From contig CAJQKB010000044.1 of NCBI GenBank assembly GCA_905478775.1, positions 1 through 64,000 on the forward strand: a stretch of DNA of 64,000 bases, read 5' to 3'. The notes under the pieces were generated by a model. That model searched no databases. It worked only from the letters and a program-made list of their open reading frames with translations, and was not told the DNA's origin. Position 1 is the first letter of the stretch; each line of letters starts with the position of its first letter. The position numbers and the translations under genes are program-made. This document shows, piece by piece, positions 37,993 to 46,397 of this stretch. This DNA comes from an uncultured Opitutales bacterium (GTDB lineage Bacteria > Verrucomicrobiota > Verrucomicrobiia > Opitutales > Seribacteraceae).

Positions 37993-39405
37993 GTGAAACT
38001 TACTGACGAACAAGTGATAGACAAGTCCGCAAAATGGGTGGTTTCTTTCTTTATTGCCTCTGCCGGTTTGTGGTTACTTGCCGCCGCACTCCTCGCTTAC
38101 ATTGCCGCTGCTAAATTAACAGATCCTTTTTTTCTTTCATCTTTCGAATACTTCACTTACGGAAAAGTGAAAATAGCTCAAGCAAATGCCTTTGTTTATG
38201 GTTGGGGTGGAAATTCAATTTTTGCAATAAGCATATGGATTATTGCTAGATTATCCCAAGCTGAGGTTAGAGGACGAGTATTGCTTATTACATCAGGAGT
38301 ATTATGGAATCTCGGAATAACATTTGGCCTCCTTGGTATTTTGGATGGACACATGAATTCTCATGAAATGCTTGAAATGCCTAATGAGGTTTGGCCACTA
38401 CTTTTTATCTCATACGCAATCATTACTTGCTTGATTATTGTGGTCCACCGCTCTCGTAAATACCCAGACACGATTGCACCCCAGTGGTTCATACTTGCTG
38501 CCATCTTGTGGTTCCCTGCACTTTTCTTAATCGCTTGGAATGGTCTTGAAATTAATCCTTCACCAGGAACGGTTCAGAGTGTTCTTTCAATGTGGTTTGG
38601 ACAAAATTTAATTTGGCTTTGGCTCACGCCTTTTGCTCTCGGTGTAGCTTATTACATAATTCCTTCGATTATTGGTAAGCCAATCGATAAGTATTATTTA
38701 GCAATTTTTGGGTTTTGGTGTATAGCAACTCTTGCCCCTTGGTCTGTCGTGCATCATTTAGAGGGTGGTCCTGTACCAATGTGGATACCTGCTATTGGGA
38801 CAGTTATGAGCATTGCAATGATTTTCCCCATAGCAGTTGCCTCAACAAATTTTCATGCCACTGCATTTAAAGATATAGATAAAGTATGGAGTAGTTTACC
38901 CCTTAGATTTGTTATTTTCGGTACTCTCTCATATACAATATCAAGCTACATTGGGGTTATCTTTTCGCTTCCTTCAGTAGCCAAATTGACTCAATTTTCT
39001 ATCATTAATGAGTTTCATTTCAATCAACGCGTTTATGGATTTTTCAGTATGATTGTTTTTGGTGCGGTGTACCACATGCTTCCCAAAATTACAGGAAAAG
39101 AAATTACCAAATCTGCAAAATCATTCCATTTTTGGACTTCAGCCTTGGGTGTCATGATGCTGTTACTGGCTTATCTAATTGGTGGTTTAACTCATGGTGT
39201 TTTGGCCCAACAACCTGCTCTTGACTGGACAAACTCTGTTATTGCTTCAATTCAACCCTATTTTCTAATCACCGAAATTTCATTTATCATACTAGGCTTT
39301 TCACAATTGGTGTTTGTAATCAATATTTGGAAGGTTCTTGTTCCTAACCCTTTTGAAAATACGGGAAGAAGTAAAAAGTTTGTATCTAAGGCTTCTACAG
39401 TATGA
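37993..39405 (+). CDS. CcoN-like (cbb3-type subunit I) membrane protein lacking canonical ligands
   Basis: A 470-residue protein with about 12 spans that aligns with CcoN along its length: GWGGNSIFAISIWI, LGVAYYIIPS, APWSVVHHLEGGPVPMW, FGAVYHMLPK. Key residues differ. The first low-spin heme His (PLHTNA in CcoN) is Gln63. The CuB His of WYGHN is Gln204. The cross-linked Tyr is Ala248. The second low-spin heme His of HVHSG is Asn344. The CuB pair His254-His255 and the high-spin heme His342 remain. Oxygen reduction by the known mechanism therefore looks impossible unless other ligands substitute. Start GTG, 7 bases after the small membrane gene; stop overlaps the next ATG. Whether it carries any heme is unknown. 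Family assignment is firm, function is not. Confidence 0.88.
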   Translation: MKLTDEQVIDKSAKWVVSFFIASAGLWLLAAALLAYIAAAKLTDPFFLSSFEYFTYGKVKIAQANAFVYGWGGNSIFAISIWIIARLSQAEVRGRVLLITSGVLWNLGITFGLLGILDGHMNSHEMLEMPNEVWPLLFISYAIITCLIIVVHRSRKYPDTIAPQWFILAAILWFPALFLIAWNGLEINPSPGTVQSVLSMWFGQNLIWLWLTPFALGVAYYIIPSIIGKPIDKYYLAIFGFWCIATLAPWSVVHHLEGGPVPMWIPAIGTVMSIAMIFPIAVASTNFHATAFKDIDKVWSSLPLRFVIFGTLSYTISSYIGVIFSLPSVAKLTQFSIINEFHFNQRVYGFFSMIVFGAVYHMLPKITGKEITKSAKSFHFWTSALGVMMLLLAYLIGGLTHGVLAQQPALDWTNSVIASIQPYFLITEISFIILGFSQLVFVINIWKVLVPNPFENTGRSKKFVSKASTV

Positions 39406-40514
39406 ATAATATTTTTAAATTTTCATTTGGAATTTTCACCACACTCGCAGTTGCTTGGCTTGCCTTTGTAGTAGGTGCTCGCAAGCAATTTGGAGATTTG
39501 TCTCCGACTTCTTCTGTTTTAAACGAGGATGGAAATATACCAGAGGATTCTGATTTATATCCTGTTGCGTTTTCTGGTGTTGCTCAACAAGGTGCCGTCG
39601 AATATCTATCTCTTGGTTGTGCCACATGCCATACTCAACAAGTCCGATTAGTTGAAGCTGGTTTTGATGTGGAAAGAGGATGGGGAAAAAGACCTTCGGT
39701 CGCGAGAGATTATATTTTGCAGAATGAAGTAAACATAGGAAATACTAGAGTAGGTCCTGATTTAGCGAACCTAGGAATGAGAGAATATTCGGATGAATGG
39801 TTGCACCAACACCTTTTCGAACCACAATCTTTAAACGAAAAATCAATTTGTCCGCCGAGCCCATTTCTCTATGACATTAAGGACTCTAATGTATCTGGCT
39901 CTATACAAATTATCTCAGAAGATAACAGAACAAGACTCGTAAAACCACGAATTAAAGCAAATCGTATTGTAGCTTACCTTCAAGAACTTCGTCAAGATTA
40001 TGAATTGCCTGAGATGAGTTTCGTGGAGGAGGAGGAATCGGATGCATCGGAACTTGTTGTAGTCCCAACGACCTCAACTCAATTACCGACCTGGTTAGCG
40101 GACCAAATTTCATCCGGAAAAGAAATTTACACAAAAGTCGGTCCAGGCGGGGGAGGGTGTGTATCCTGCCATCAACCCACTGGTTTAGGTCTACCAGGTG
40201 CATTCCCTCCACTTGCAGATTCTGACTGGGTGCTCGGTGATAAGGAAAGAATAATTAAAATTAGCATGCATGGTTTAATGGGAGAAATTGAAGTTAATGG
40301 TGATAAATACAATGGTGTTATGATAGCCCCGGGAGTACCACCAGGTTCTTTAACAGACCAGCAAATTGCTGATGTACTGACATACATTAGAAATGATTGG
40401 GGTAATTCTGCATCTGCTGTAAGCCCAGAGGAAGTAGCTAATGTAAGGGACTTCGTCAAAGATCGGGGACAAATGCAAATGTGGACTGCTGCAGAACTAA
40501 ATTCCGATAAATGA
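39402..40514 (+). CDS. CcoO-like monoheme domain fused to a second cytochrome c domain
   Basis: A 370-residue protein with one N-terminal anchor (about 5-25). The first half resembles CcoO of cbb3 oxidases: GCATCHTQQVR (heme Cys73, Cys76, His77), VGPDLANLGMREYSDEWLHQHL and a PFL end. Where CcoO has the distal Met (ESNMPAYP), this protein has Cys150 in EKSICPPSP. A Glu/Thr-rich linker (about 215-235) leads to a second class I cytochrome c domain with CVSCH (Cys253, Cys256, His257), GLPGAFPPLADSDWV and a normal Met region VMIAPG. The fusion joins CcoO- and CcoP-like functions in one chain. It overlaps both neighbours by ATGA. Confidence 0.9.
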   Translation: MNNIFKFSFGIFTTLAVAWLAFVVGARKQFGDLSPTSSVLNEDGNIPEDSDLYPVAFSGVAQQGAVEYLSLGCATCHTQQVRLVEAGFDVERGWGKRPSVARDYILQNEVNIGNTRVGPDLANLGMREYSDEWLHQHLFEPQSLNEKSICPPSPFLYDIKDSNVSGSIQIISEDNRTRLVKPRIKANRIVAYLQELRQDYELPEMSFVEEEESDASELVVVPTTSTQLPTWLADQISSGKEIYTKVGPGGGGCVSCHQPTGLGLPGAFPPLADSDWVLGDKERIIKISMHGLMGEIEVNGDKYNGVMIAPGVPPGSLTDQQIADVLTYIRNDWGNSASAVSPEEVANVRDFVKDRGQMQMWTAAELNSDK

Positions 40515-41185
40515 GTAATAAGACAAAAAAAAGCTTAGAAGATAGTAATGTAATGAATGATGATGATATGGTTGAAGTTCATTCGGAACTTAATCGTGAA
40601 AAACATCCCCCCACTCAGGGTTTCCTTATCGCACCCCTTATTTTCGTATTTATGTTTGGGTGCTTGATCTTTGTTTGTTCGATACAATTAGCACATTCAA
40701 CAAATGGTTTTCAAATTCACCCTCCACAAGAAATTGTAGAATTATCGGATGAAGAAAAGGAAACTCAGAGATTAGAAAGAAAATATGACTCCGGTAAAAA
40801 GATTTTTGCTCTTCGATGTGCTTCTTGTCACCAAGCAAATGGTCTTGGTATTCCAAATCAATATCCTCCATTAGCAGATTCAGAATGGGTTTCTGCAAAT
40901 CCGGCTTTAATCACTAAGATCATTTTAAAGGGATTAAAAGGAGAAATTACTGTTAAAGGTGAAAAATACGGTACATCTTCTGCAGTCAATATGGCAGCGG
41001 TTCCTATTGACGACAGAGAAATTGCTAATGTGGTAACTTATGTTAGGCAGGCTTGGGGAAATGACTTTGGGGAAATGACAACGGATGAAGTCGCTACGAT
41101 CAGATCAGACACCGTTGATCAAAAAGATCAATGGATTGGCGAAGCTCTTCAGTCCATTTATCTGACAAGTTCCTCCAAAAATTAG
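40511..41185 (+). CDS. Membrane-anchored monoheme cytochrome c
   Basis: A 224-residue protein with an acidic N-terminus, one span at about 37-60 (FLIAPLIFVFMFGCLIFVCS) and a periplasmic class I cytochrome domain: CASCH, GIPNQYPPLADSEWV, and NMAAVP as the likely Met region. The domain is very similar to the C-terminal domain of the preceding gene (both read PPLADS(D/E)WV, then GEI-V-G-KY and DWGN/AWGN), so the two probably arose by duplication. It is the last gene of the ACIII operon. Confidence 0.92.
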   Translation: MSNKTKKSLEDSNVMNDDDMVEVHSELNREKHPPTQGFLIAPLIFVFMFGCLIFVCSIQLAHSTNGFQIHPPQEIVELSDEEKETQRLERKYDSGKKIFALRCASCHQANGLGIPNQYPPLADSEWVSANPALITKIILKGLKGEITVKGEKYGTSSAVNMAAVPIDDREIANVVTYVRQAWGNDFGEMTTDEVATIRSDTVDQKDQWIGEALQSIYLTSSSKN

Positions 41186-41253
41186 AACTAAATTTTATAA
41201 GATTCAAATTCATTCTGATTGAGTATTAGTAACTTTAGGTTTAACCTGCAAAA

Positions 41254-42588
41254 TTGAGTTCTTTTACTAGTATAACACGTTTTATTCTCTTCCTTGTGTT
41301 GATTTCCTATTCCTTGGCAGTCTATGGAGATAGAAAAAAATTATTTCACTCGGAGGAAGATATCGAAACCTACTTTCCTGTTTTAAAAGTAATTTTTCAG
41401 AGTTTGGATGACAATGCACCCTTGATTAGTGAATCTAAACAACTGGGCAAGGTAGCGAATTCAAATAAAATGGTTGCTGAATCAGCAAAAGGTTTATCAG
41501 TTAACTTGAATGTAAGTGGATATTCAATCCATGAAAATCGACCGGGACAAGCTTATGATCAAAGCTATCGAACAGTTGGTTCAATTTATGTTAAAAAACC
41601 AGTTTATCATTGGGGAGGATTGAAGGCAAAGAGTCGAATCGCAGAACTGTCAGCCGAATATGGTGTTAAGAAAACTAACGCGATAAAATCTAATTTAATT
41701 TCGCAGATAAAATCAGAGTTTATGGAACTTGTGCTTTTGAATTTTCAATTAAAACTTGCTAAAGATGCACTCTCCCTAAGCGAACAGAATGAAGAAGACT
41801 TAATCAAAAGAAAAGAATTAGGCTTCGCTACCGAATTAATGGTCAGTCAAGCAACAATAGAAAAGCTAGAACAATCTATTAAAATTGCCGAATTTAATCG
41901 TCTTTTAATATCCAAAAAAGCGTACTTCAAACATGATACAGGCTACTACAATGAAATAGTAATTGATATCCCGGAGAAATTTGAAAGCTTCTACAATAAA
42001 CATGAGTTTGGGAAAAGAATTCCACAACTGGTTGGTTCTATTTCATCTGAAAATCTTGAAGAACTTAAAAGTCAAATAAGCATAGAAAAAGAAAATGTTA
42101 AAATAGCAGATTCGAATCTCAAACCAAAAGTTAACTTAGTCGGTGGATTCTATCAGGATCAGATTGATCTGCCAAACAAAGCAGATTCCGTAAGACGAAA
42201 TAACTTACTTATAGGTGTTGAGGCTAACTGGGCACTTTGGGATTCTTCCTACACTAAGGGAATGAAATCACTGGCATTAGCAAAAAAACGCCAGTTTGAA
42301 ATCCAACTTGAAAGTAATACTAAAAGACTTCGGTTGGAAATGAATAGTCTGCAAGCACAAATGTTTAACCTGGCAAAACAAATTGATATTGCCAGGCAAC
42401 TTGTTTCAACTGCAAACAACCGGTTTGAAAAAAGCCAACTTGAATTTGATATTAATCAAATAACATATGTCAGCTATTTTTCCTCAAAACTTGATCTTTC
42501 CAAAGCTAGGTTAAGTCTAATACAAACAGTCTTTTCCTATTTTCAGGTAAAAGAAAAATACGAATTCCATCTACAATATCCGAAATGA
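41254..42588 (+). CDS. TolC-like outer-membrane efflux protein
   Basis: A 444-residue protein with a signal peptide (residues 9-26, ILFLVLISYSLAVYGD) and long helical stretches typical of outer-membrane efflux proteins. The two helical halves lie around 120-225 and 270-430, with an NLLIGVEANWALWDSSY strand in between. It is expected to form the trimeric exit channel for the exporter encoded by the next three genes. The start is TTG at 41254; no ATG with a better signal peptide is nearby. The gene begins 68 bases after the last cytochrome gene and overlaps the next by ATGA. Confidence 0.85.
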   Translation: MSSFTSITRFILFLVLISYSLAVYGDRKKLFHSEEDIETYFPVLKVIFQSLDDNAPLISESKQLGKVANSNKMVAESAKGLSVNLNVSGYSIHENRPGQAYDQSYRTVGSIYVKKPVYHWGGLKAKSRIAELSAEYGVKKTNAIKSNLISQIKSEFMELVLLNFQLKLAKDALSLSEQNEEDLIKRKELGFATELMVSQATIEKLEQSIKIAEFNRLLISKKAYFKHDTGYYNEIVIDIPEKFESFYNKHEFGKRIPQLVGSISSENLEELKSQISIEKENVKIADSNLKPKVNLVGGFYQDQIDLPNKADSVRRNNLLIGVEANWALWDSSYTKGMKSLALAKKRQFEIQLESNTKRLRLEMNSLQAQMFNLAKQIDIARQLVSTANNRFEKSQLEFDINQITYVSYFSSKLDLSKARLSLIQTVFSYFQVKEKYEFHLQYPK

Positions 42589-43712
42589 TTAAAATAAAAT
42601 CGATAGTCATTATAGGTTTATTGTTAGGAATCGCAGGTTTTAGTTTTTTTATCGTGTCTAAGGGGGAGAGATTGCTCTGTGCTAAAGTAATTAAAGGAAC
42701 GATGAAAGATTCAGTTACTGGAAATATTCAAATTCTGGCAGAGCAGACTTTTCAATTAAAATCTCATGCCCAAGGTGTAGTGCAATTCGTTGCCATAAAG
42801 CCCCTAAGCAAAGCGATTCCGGTTGTTAAAGGACAGATTCTTGTTCAATTGGACATAAGTGATTTAAATCGTAGCCTTAAAAAAGCTTTAATGGAAAAAA
42901 ATCATTTCGAGCAGAGAATTAATGAAGGTTCCATATTCGCAAATACCTTAGAAATTGAGAAAGAGGAACTGAATGCATCAACCGCACTTTTTAATGCAGA
43001 AAAAATAACCTTAGCTGAACTAAAAAGGAAAAAGAATATTGTAACTCGTTTAGAAATTGAAGTTGAACAAGAAAAAATTTCAGATAGCGAGAAACTAATT
43101 AATCATTCAATTAGAATCGAAGATTTAAAAGCTCAAATTAAAAAGATGACCATTAGAAGTCCTATCGATGGTCAATTGATAAATTCTAATGTGTCAGGAG
43201 GGGAGTTAATTTCTTTTGGCTATAATTTGGGAACCATAATCTCAAATGAACGGCTAATCGAAGCATCGTTAGATGAGGATGATTTTGTGGGAATTAAAGA
43301 GGGTTTAACTGCTGCAGTATCTCTGTTTTCAAGGGGTAATCAAATCATAGAGGCAAAGGTTTCCAGACTTTCCCCGACAGTAAATGCTTCCACAGGAAGA
43401 AGACTTCTCTATCTTGAGCCTCTGCAATCAACTCAAATGGTTCAACCGGGTATGTCTGGAAGAGTTGAAATAATAAAAAGTAAAAAAGAAGATCGTTTAC
43501 TTCTTCCCAGTAAGTCCTTGATCGGTAATTCTGTTTTTGTGGTAAGGGAAGGAAAAGCGTTTATAAGATCGGTAAAGATTGGTGCTAGAAACTTAAAAAG
43601 TATAGAGATTTTGGAAGGACTAAAAGTCGGTGATATTGTAGTATATGAGACACCGCATATTTTAAACGACGGGCAAAAGGTAAAGCCAATTCTAACCAAT
43701 CATATCCATTAA
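42585..43712 (+). CDS. HlyD/MacA-type periplasmic adaptor protein
   Basis: A 375-residue membrane-fusion protein. It has an N-terminal anchor (residues 6-25), a beta-barrel/lipoyl half (QTFQLKSHAQGVVQFVAIKPL), a coiled-coil hairpin (about 95-185), the second lipoyl half MTIRSPIDGQLINSNVSGGELI, and a C-terminal barrel ending in GLKVGDIVVYE. It should bridge the inner-membrane ABC transporter and the outer-membrane channel. The gene is coupled to both neighbours. Confidence 0.9.
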   Translation: MIKIKSIVIIGLLLGIAGFSFFIVSKGERLLCAKVIKGTMKDSVTGNIQILAEQTFQLKSHAQGVVQFVAIKPLSKAIPVVKGQILVQLDISDLNRSLKKALMEKNHFEQRINEGSIFANTLEIEKEELNASTALFNAEKITLAELKRKKNIVTRLEIEVEQEKISDSEKLINHSIRIEDLKAQIKKMTIRSPIDGQLINSNVSGGELISFGYNLGTIISNERLIEASLDEDDFVGIKEGLTAAVSLFSRGNQIIEAKVSRLSPTVNASTGRRLLYLEPLQSTQMVQPGMSGRVEIIKSKKEDRLLLPSKSLIGNSVFVVREGKAFIRSVKIGARNLKSIEILEGLKVGDIVVYETPHILNDGQKVKPILTNHIH

Positions 43713-43718
43713 AGATTT

Positions 43719-44966
43719 GTGAGCCCATCTCTTCAATTAGCATTGCGTTATGTTTTTTCGCGCAAGCGAACGATGATGATGAGTTTACTTGGGATAGTAT
43801 TTGGAATTGCTTTTTTTATTGTTAGTCAGGCACAAACCTCCGGCTTTCAAAAGGTTTTTATTGATACAATCTTAGGTACTAGTGGGGCGATTCGCATTTC
43901 GGATAGATTTCAGGATAATGAGACGACCATCAATAAAGTATCAACTGATGGTAAAACCCATTTTATTTTCAAAAACAGGGAGAATTCTCGATTTATTGAT
44001 GGCATCGACCATCCTGCAGAAATAATCGAGTCCCTTTCGAATTTCCCTTCAGTTATTGGTATCTCTGAAATCCTCGAAACTATTGGGAGACTAAATTCTC
44101 ACTCTCGTGGTCAATCAGTTCAAGTGCATGGATTAAGAATTCAAGATCACATTAAAGTCTCAAATATTGAAAATCAATTGATTCAAGGATCGATTGAAAA
44201 TTTTGAGAAAGATCGCATGGGTATTTTGATAGGCTATCGGATCGCGCAAAGGCTTAATATTAAATTAGGTGAACGGGTCAACTTAGTTGGAACCAAGAAA
44301 AACTTTCAATTACGGGTTTCTGGAATATTTGAAACTGGTGCGAGCGAGATTGATAAAAAACGTATCTATATTGATCTTTCAACGGCAAGATCTTTAATTG
44401 GAAAGAGATTTGGAGGCTCTATACTTCAACTAGCGTTATCAAATGTAAATAATGCACCGGATGTTGCTAAACAAATTCAAGAATCAATTGGACATAGAAC
44501 TGTTAGCTGGCAAGAAAGAGAAAAGGTTTGGTTGGATGTATTTAAAGCCTTGCGAATTTCATCAGCGATAACTGTTTCCTGTATCCTCTTACTATCTGGA
44601 TTAGGCATGTTTAATGTGTTTGCGATTATGGTAATAGAGAAGACCCGAGATATTGCAATTCTCAGGTCGATTGGGTTTTCTCCCAGAGATGTATCTTCTG
44701 TATTTCTCTGGCAAGGCACCATTGTGCTGATTGCAGGAATCATATTAGGAGTTATTGCAGGCGCGATCGCAACTTACATAATTTCACAGATTCCGTTAAG
44801 TGTACGAGGAATTTTTTCCACTGACAAATTTGCGGTAAATTGGGATATTTCACATTACTTGACTGCCGTTTTTATAGCCGCGCTATGTGTGAGCGTTGCC
44901 AGTTGGATTCCTGCACGTAGGGCATCAAGAATTGAACCGGCAAAAATTATTAGGGAAAGCATATAG
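43719..44966 (+). CDS. MacB/LolC-type ABC transporter permease
   Basis: A 415-residue membrane protein with one N-terminal span (about 18-36), a periplasmic MacB_PCD domain, and three C-terminal spans (about 282-305, 330-352, 382-400). The signature AIMVIEKTRDIAILRSIGFSPRDV and the final ASWIPARRASRIEPAKIIRES are typical. The start is GTG, 6 bases after the adaptor gene. With the ATPase below it makes a tripartite exporter of the MacB class or a LolCDE-like machine; the TolC-like partner favours export. Substrate unknown. Confidence 0.9.
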   Translation: MSPSLQLALRYVFSRKRTMMMSLLGIVFGIAFFIVSQAQTSGFQKVFIDTILGTSGAIRISDRFQDNETTINKVSTDGKTHFIFKNRENSRFIDGIDHPAEIIESLSNFPSVIGISEILETIGRLNSHSRGQSVQVHGLRIQDHIKVSNIENQLIQGSIENFEKDRMGILIGYRIAQRLNIKLGERVNLVGTKKNFQLRVSGIFETGASEIDKKRIYIDLSTARSLIGKRFGGSILQLALSNVNNAPDVAKQIQESIGHRTVSWQEREKVWLDVFKALRISSAITVSCILLLSGLGMFNVFAIMVIEKTRDIAILRSIGFSPRDVSSVFLWQGTIVLIAGIILGVIAGAIATYIISQIPLSVRGIFSTDKFAVNWDISHYLTAVFIAALCVSVASWIPARRASRIEPAKIIRESI

Positions 44967-45643
44967 TGGATATTCCCTTATTACAAGTTCACGACCTGAG
45001 CCATTCATTTTTGGAAGGAGATGAAAGAGTAAATGCTCTAAGAGGTGTTTCCTTTGAAGCAATTGCAGGAGAGTTAACATCAATTGTAGGACCCTCTGGA
45101 TGTGGCAAAAGCACACTTCTTTATTTACTAGGTTTACTCGATCAACCTGACTCTGGAGAAATAATAATAGATGGTAAAGAGATTTCCAAGTCGAATGAAG
45201 AACAGCGAACGATGCTAAGGAACCAATCCATTGGTTTTGTTTTTCAATTTCATTTTTTAATAAAAGAATTAACAGCAGTTGAAAATGTGTCTCTTCCAGC
45301 TCAAAAAAAAGGGTTGTCTAAAAAAATTGCCTTAGAAAAAGCAAGTGACGTACTTTGTAAACTCGGTTTAGAAAGCAAAAGGGAGCGTTTTGCTAACAAG
45401 CTATCTGGTGGAGAACAACAACGGGTGGCAATTGCCCGGGCATTAGTTAATTCTCCCGCATTGTTACTTGCTGATGAACCCACAGGCAATTTAGATTCTG
45501 CAAATTCTGAAAATGTTTTCGAACTGTTACAAAACCTAGCAAGGGAACAGAACATCGCTGTATTAATGGTTACACATAATGAAGAGATCGCCAATCGATG
45601 TGACAAAATTATTTCGATCCGGGATGGTCTTATTATTAATTGA
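44966..45643 (+). CDS. LolD/MacB-type ABC transporter ATPase
   Basis: A 225-residue ATPase with Walker A GPSGCGKST (about 47), Q-loop FQFHFLIKELTA, signature LSGGEQQRVAIARAL, Walker B LLLADEPTGNLD and H-loop VTHNEE. The closest type is the LolD/FtsE/MacB group. It starts with GTG overlapping the permease stop (TAGTG). Its end overlaps the end of djlA by 8 bases on the opposite strand. Confidence 0.93.
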   Translation: MDIPLLQVHDLSHSFLEGDERVNALRGVSFEAIAGELTSIVGPSGCGKSTLLYLLGLLDQPDSGEIIIDGKEISKSNEEQRTMLRNQSIGFVFQFHFLIKELTAVENVSLPAQKKGLSKKIALEKASDVLCKLGLESKRERFANKLSGGEQQRVAIARALVNSPALLLADEPTGNLDSANSENVFELLQNLAREQNIAVLMVTHNEEIANRCDKIISIRDGLIIN

Positions 45644-46397
45644 TCCCACGAGCCTTGCTTATCACTTCATAAGCTTGATTAATTTTTGTTAATTGATCAT
45701 TAGCAAAGTTTAAAAACTCTTGCGGTAAGTTTTTGCTCTTTAACTTATCTGGGTGAAAGTCTCCGGCTTTAGCACGATACGCTTTCTTGAGCTCCCTCTC
45801 ACTACACTCCTGCTTTAAGCCCAATGCGTTGTAGGCACCTTCTAGGGATAAACTGTCAACTGAAGGATCCTGCCGGGGTGGAGCATACCCACCGCGTATC
45901 CATGAACGAACTGTTCCCGGTTTAAGTTTAAGGCGTTCTTCTCCGTATAGTAGAAAGCGAACTTGTAATTCGTTAAGTTTATTTCCATTGGAACGAATAA
46001 TTTCAAAAAGACCCCCAAGAAAAGACTGTCCAACGATCGGATCATATCCGATCAGGCGACCCGCCTCTTTGAGATCTTCATCGACTGAGCGTCGACTGGT
46101 CTTCGCTTTTCGAAATACATTTTTGGCAAATTCCGCGGTTTTCTCATCAAGCCCCATTCTTTGTATTAATGATTCAGTAACTTCAATTTCATTTGCGGAA
46201 ATACCTCCGTCGGCCTTCGCTACTTTAGCAGCACAGGAAAAAAAATAAGCGAGATAAAGTATACGAGCCTTACGCTCATCCTGAGGAGTTGGATCATCCT
46301 CATCATAAAGATGTCCCAGGGCAGCACCGGCAATCAAACCGATCGGCCCCCCAAGCATTCCTACACCGGTCCCAATAAGTTTCCCCCACCAATTCAT
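45636..46397 (-). CDS. djlA: DjlA-like co-chaperone (TerB + J domain)
   Basis: A 253-residue protein with three parts: a glycine-rich hydrophobic N-terminus (GMLGGPIGLIAGAALGHLYD), a TerB-like acidic helical domain (about 45-140, KVAKADGGISANEIEV), and a C-terminal J domain (about 187-253) with the HPDK motif. This is the DjlA layout; DjlA stimulates DnaK ATPase near the inner membrane. I choose the ATG at 46397, which overlaps the stop of the upstream sulfatase remnant (TGATG); a GTG one codon earlier is possible. Its last 8 bases overlap the end of the ABC ATPase gene. Confidence 0.88.
   Translation of the reverse strand: MNWWGKLIGTGVGMLGGPIGLIAGAALGHLYDEDDPTPQDERKARILYLAYFFSCAAKVAKADGGISANEIEVTESLIQRMGLDEKTAEFAKNVFRKAKTSRRSVDEDLKEAGRLIGYDPIVGQSFLGGLFEIIRSNGNKLNELQVRFLLYGEERLKLKPGTVRSWIRGGYAPPRQDPSVDSLSLEGAYNALGLKQECSERELKKAYRAKAGDFHPDKLKSKNLPQEFLNFANDQLTKINQAYEVISKARGIN

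Noticed and set aside
37993-39405. Routine label of functional cbb3 oxidase subunit I
   Set aside because: The homology is real, but four of the residues needed for heme, copper and oxygen chemistry are replaced, so the catalytic label is not supported.
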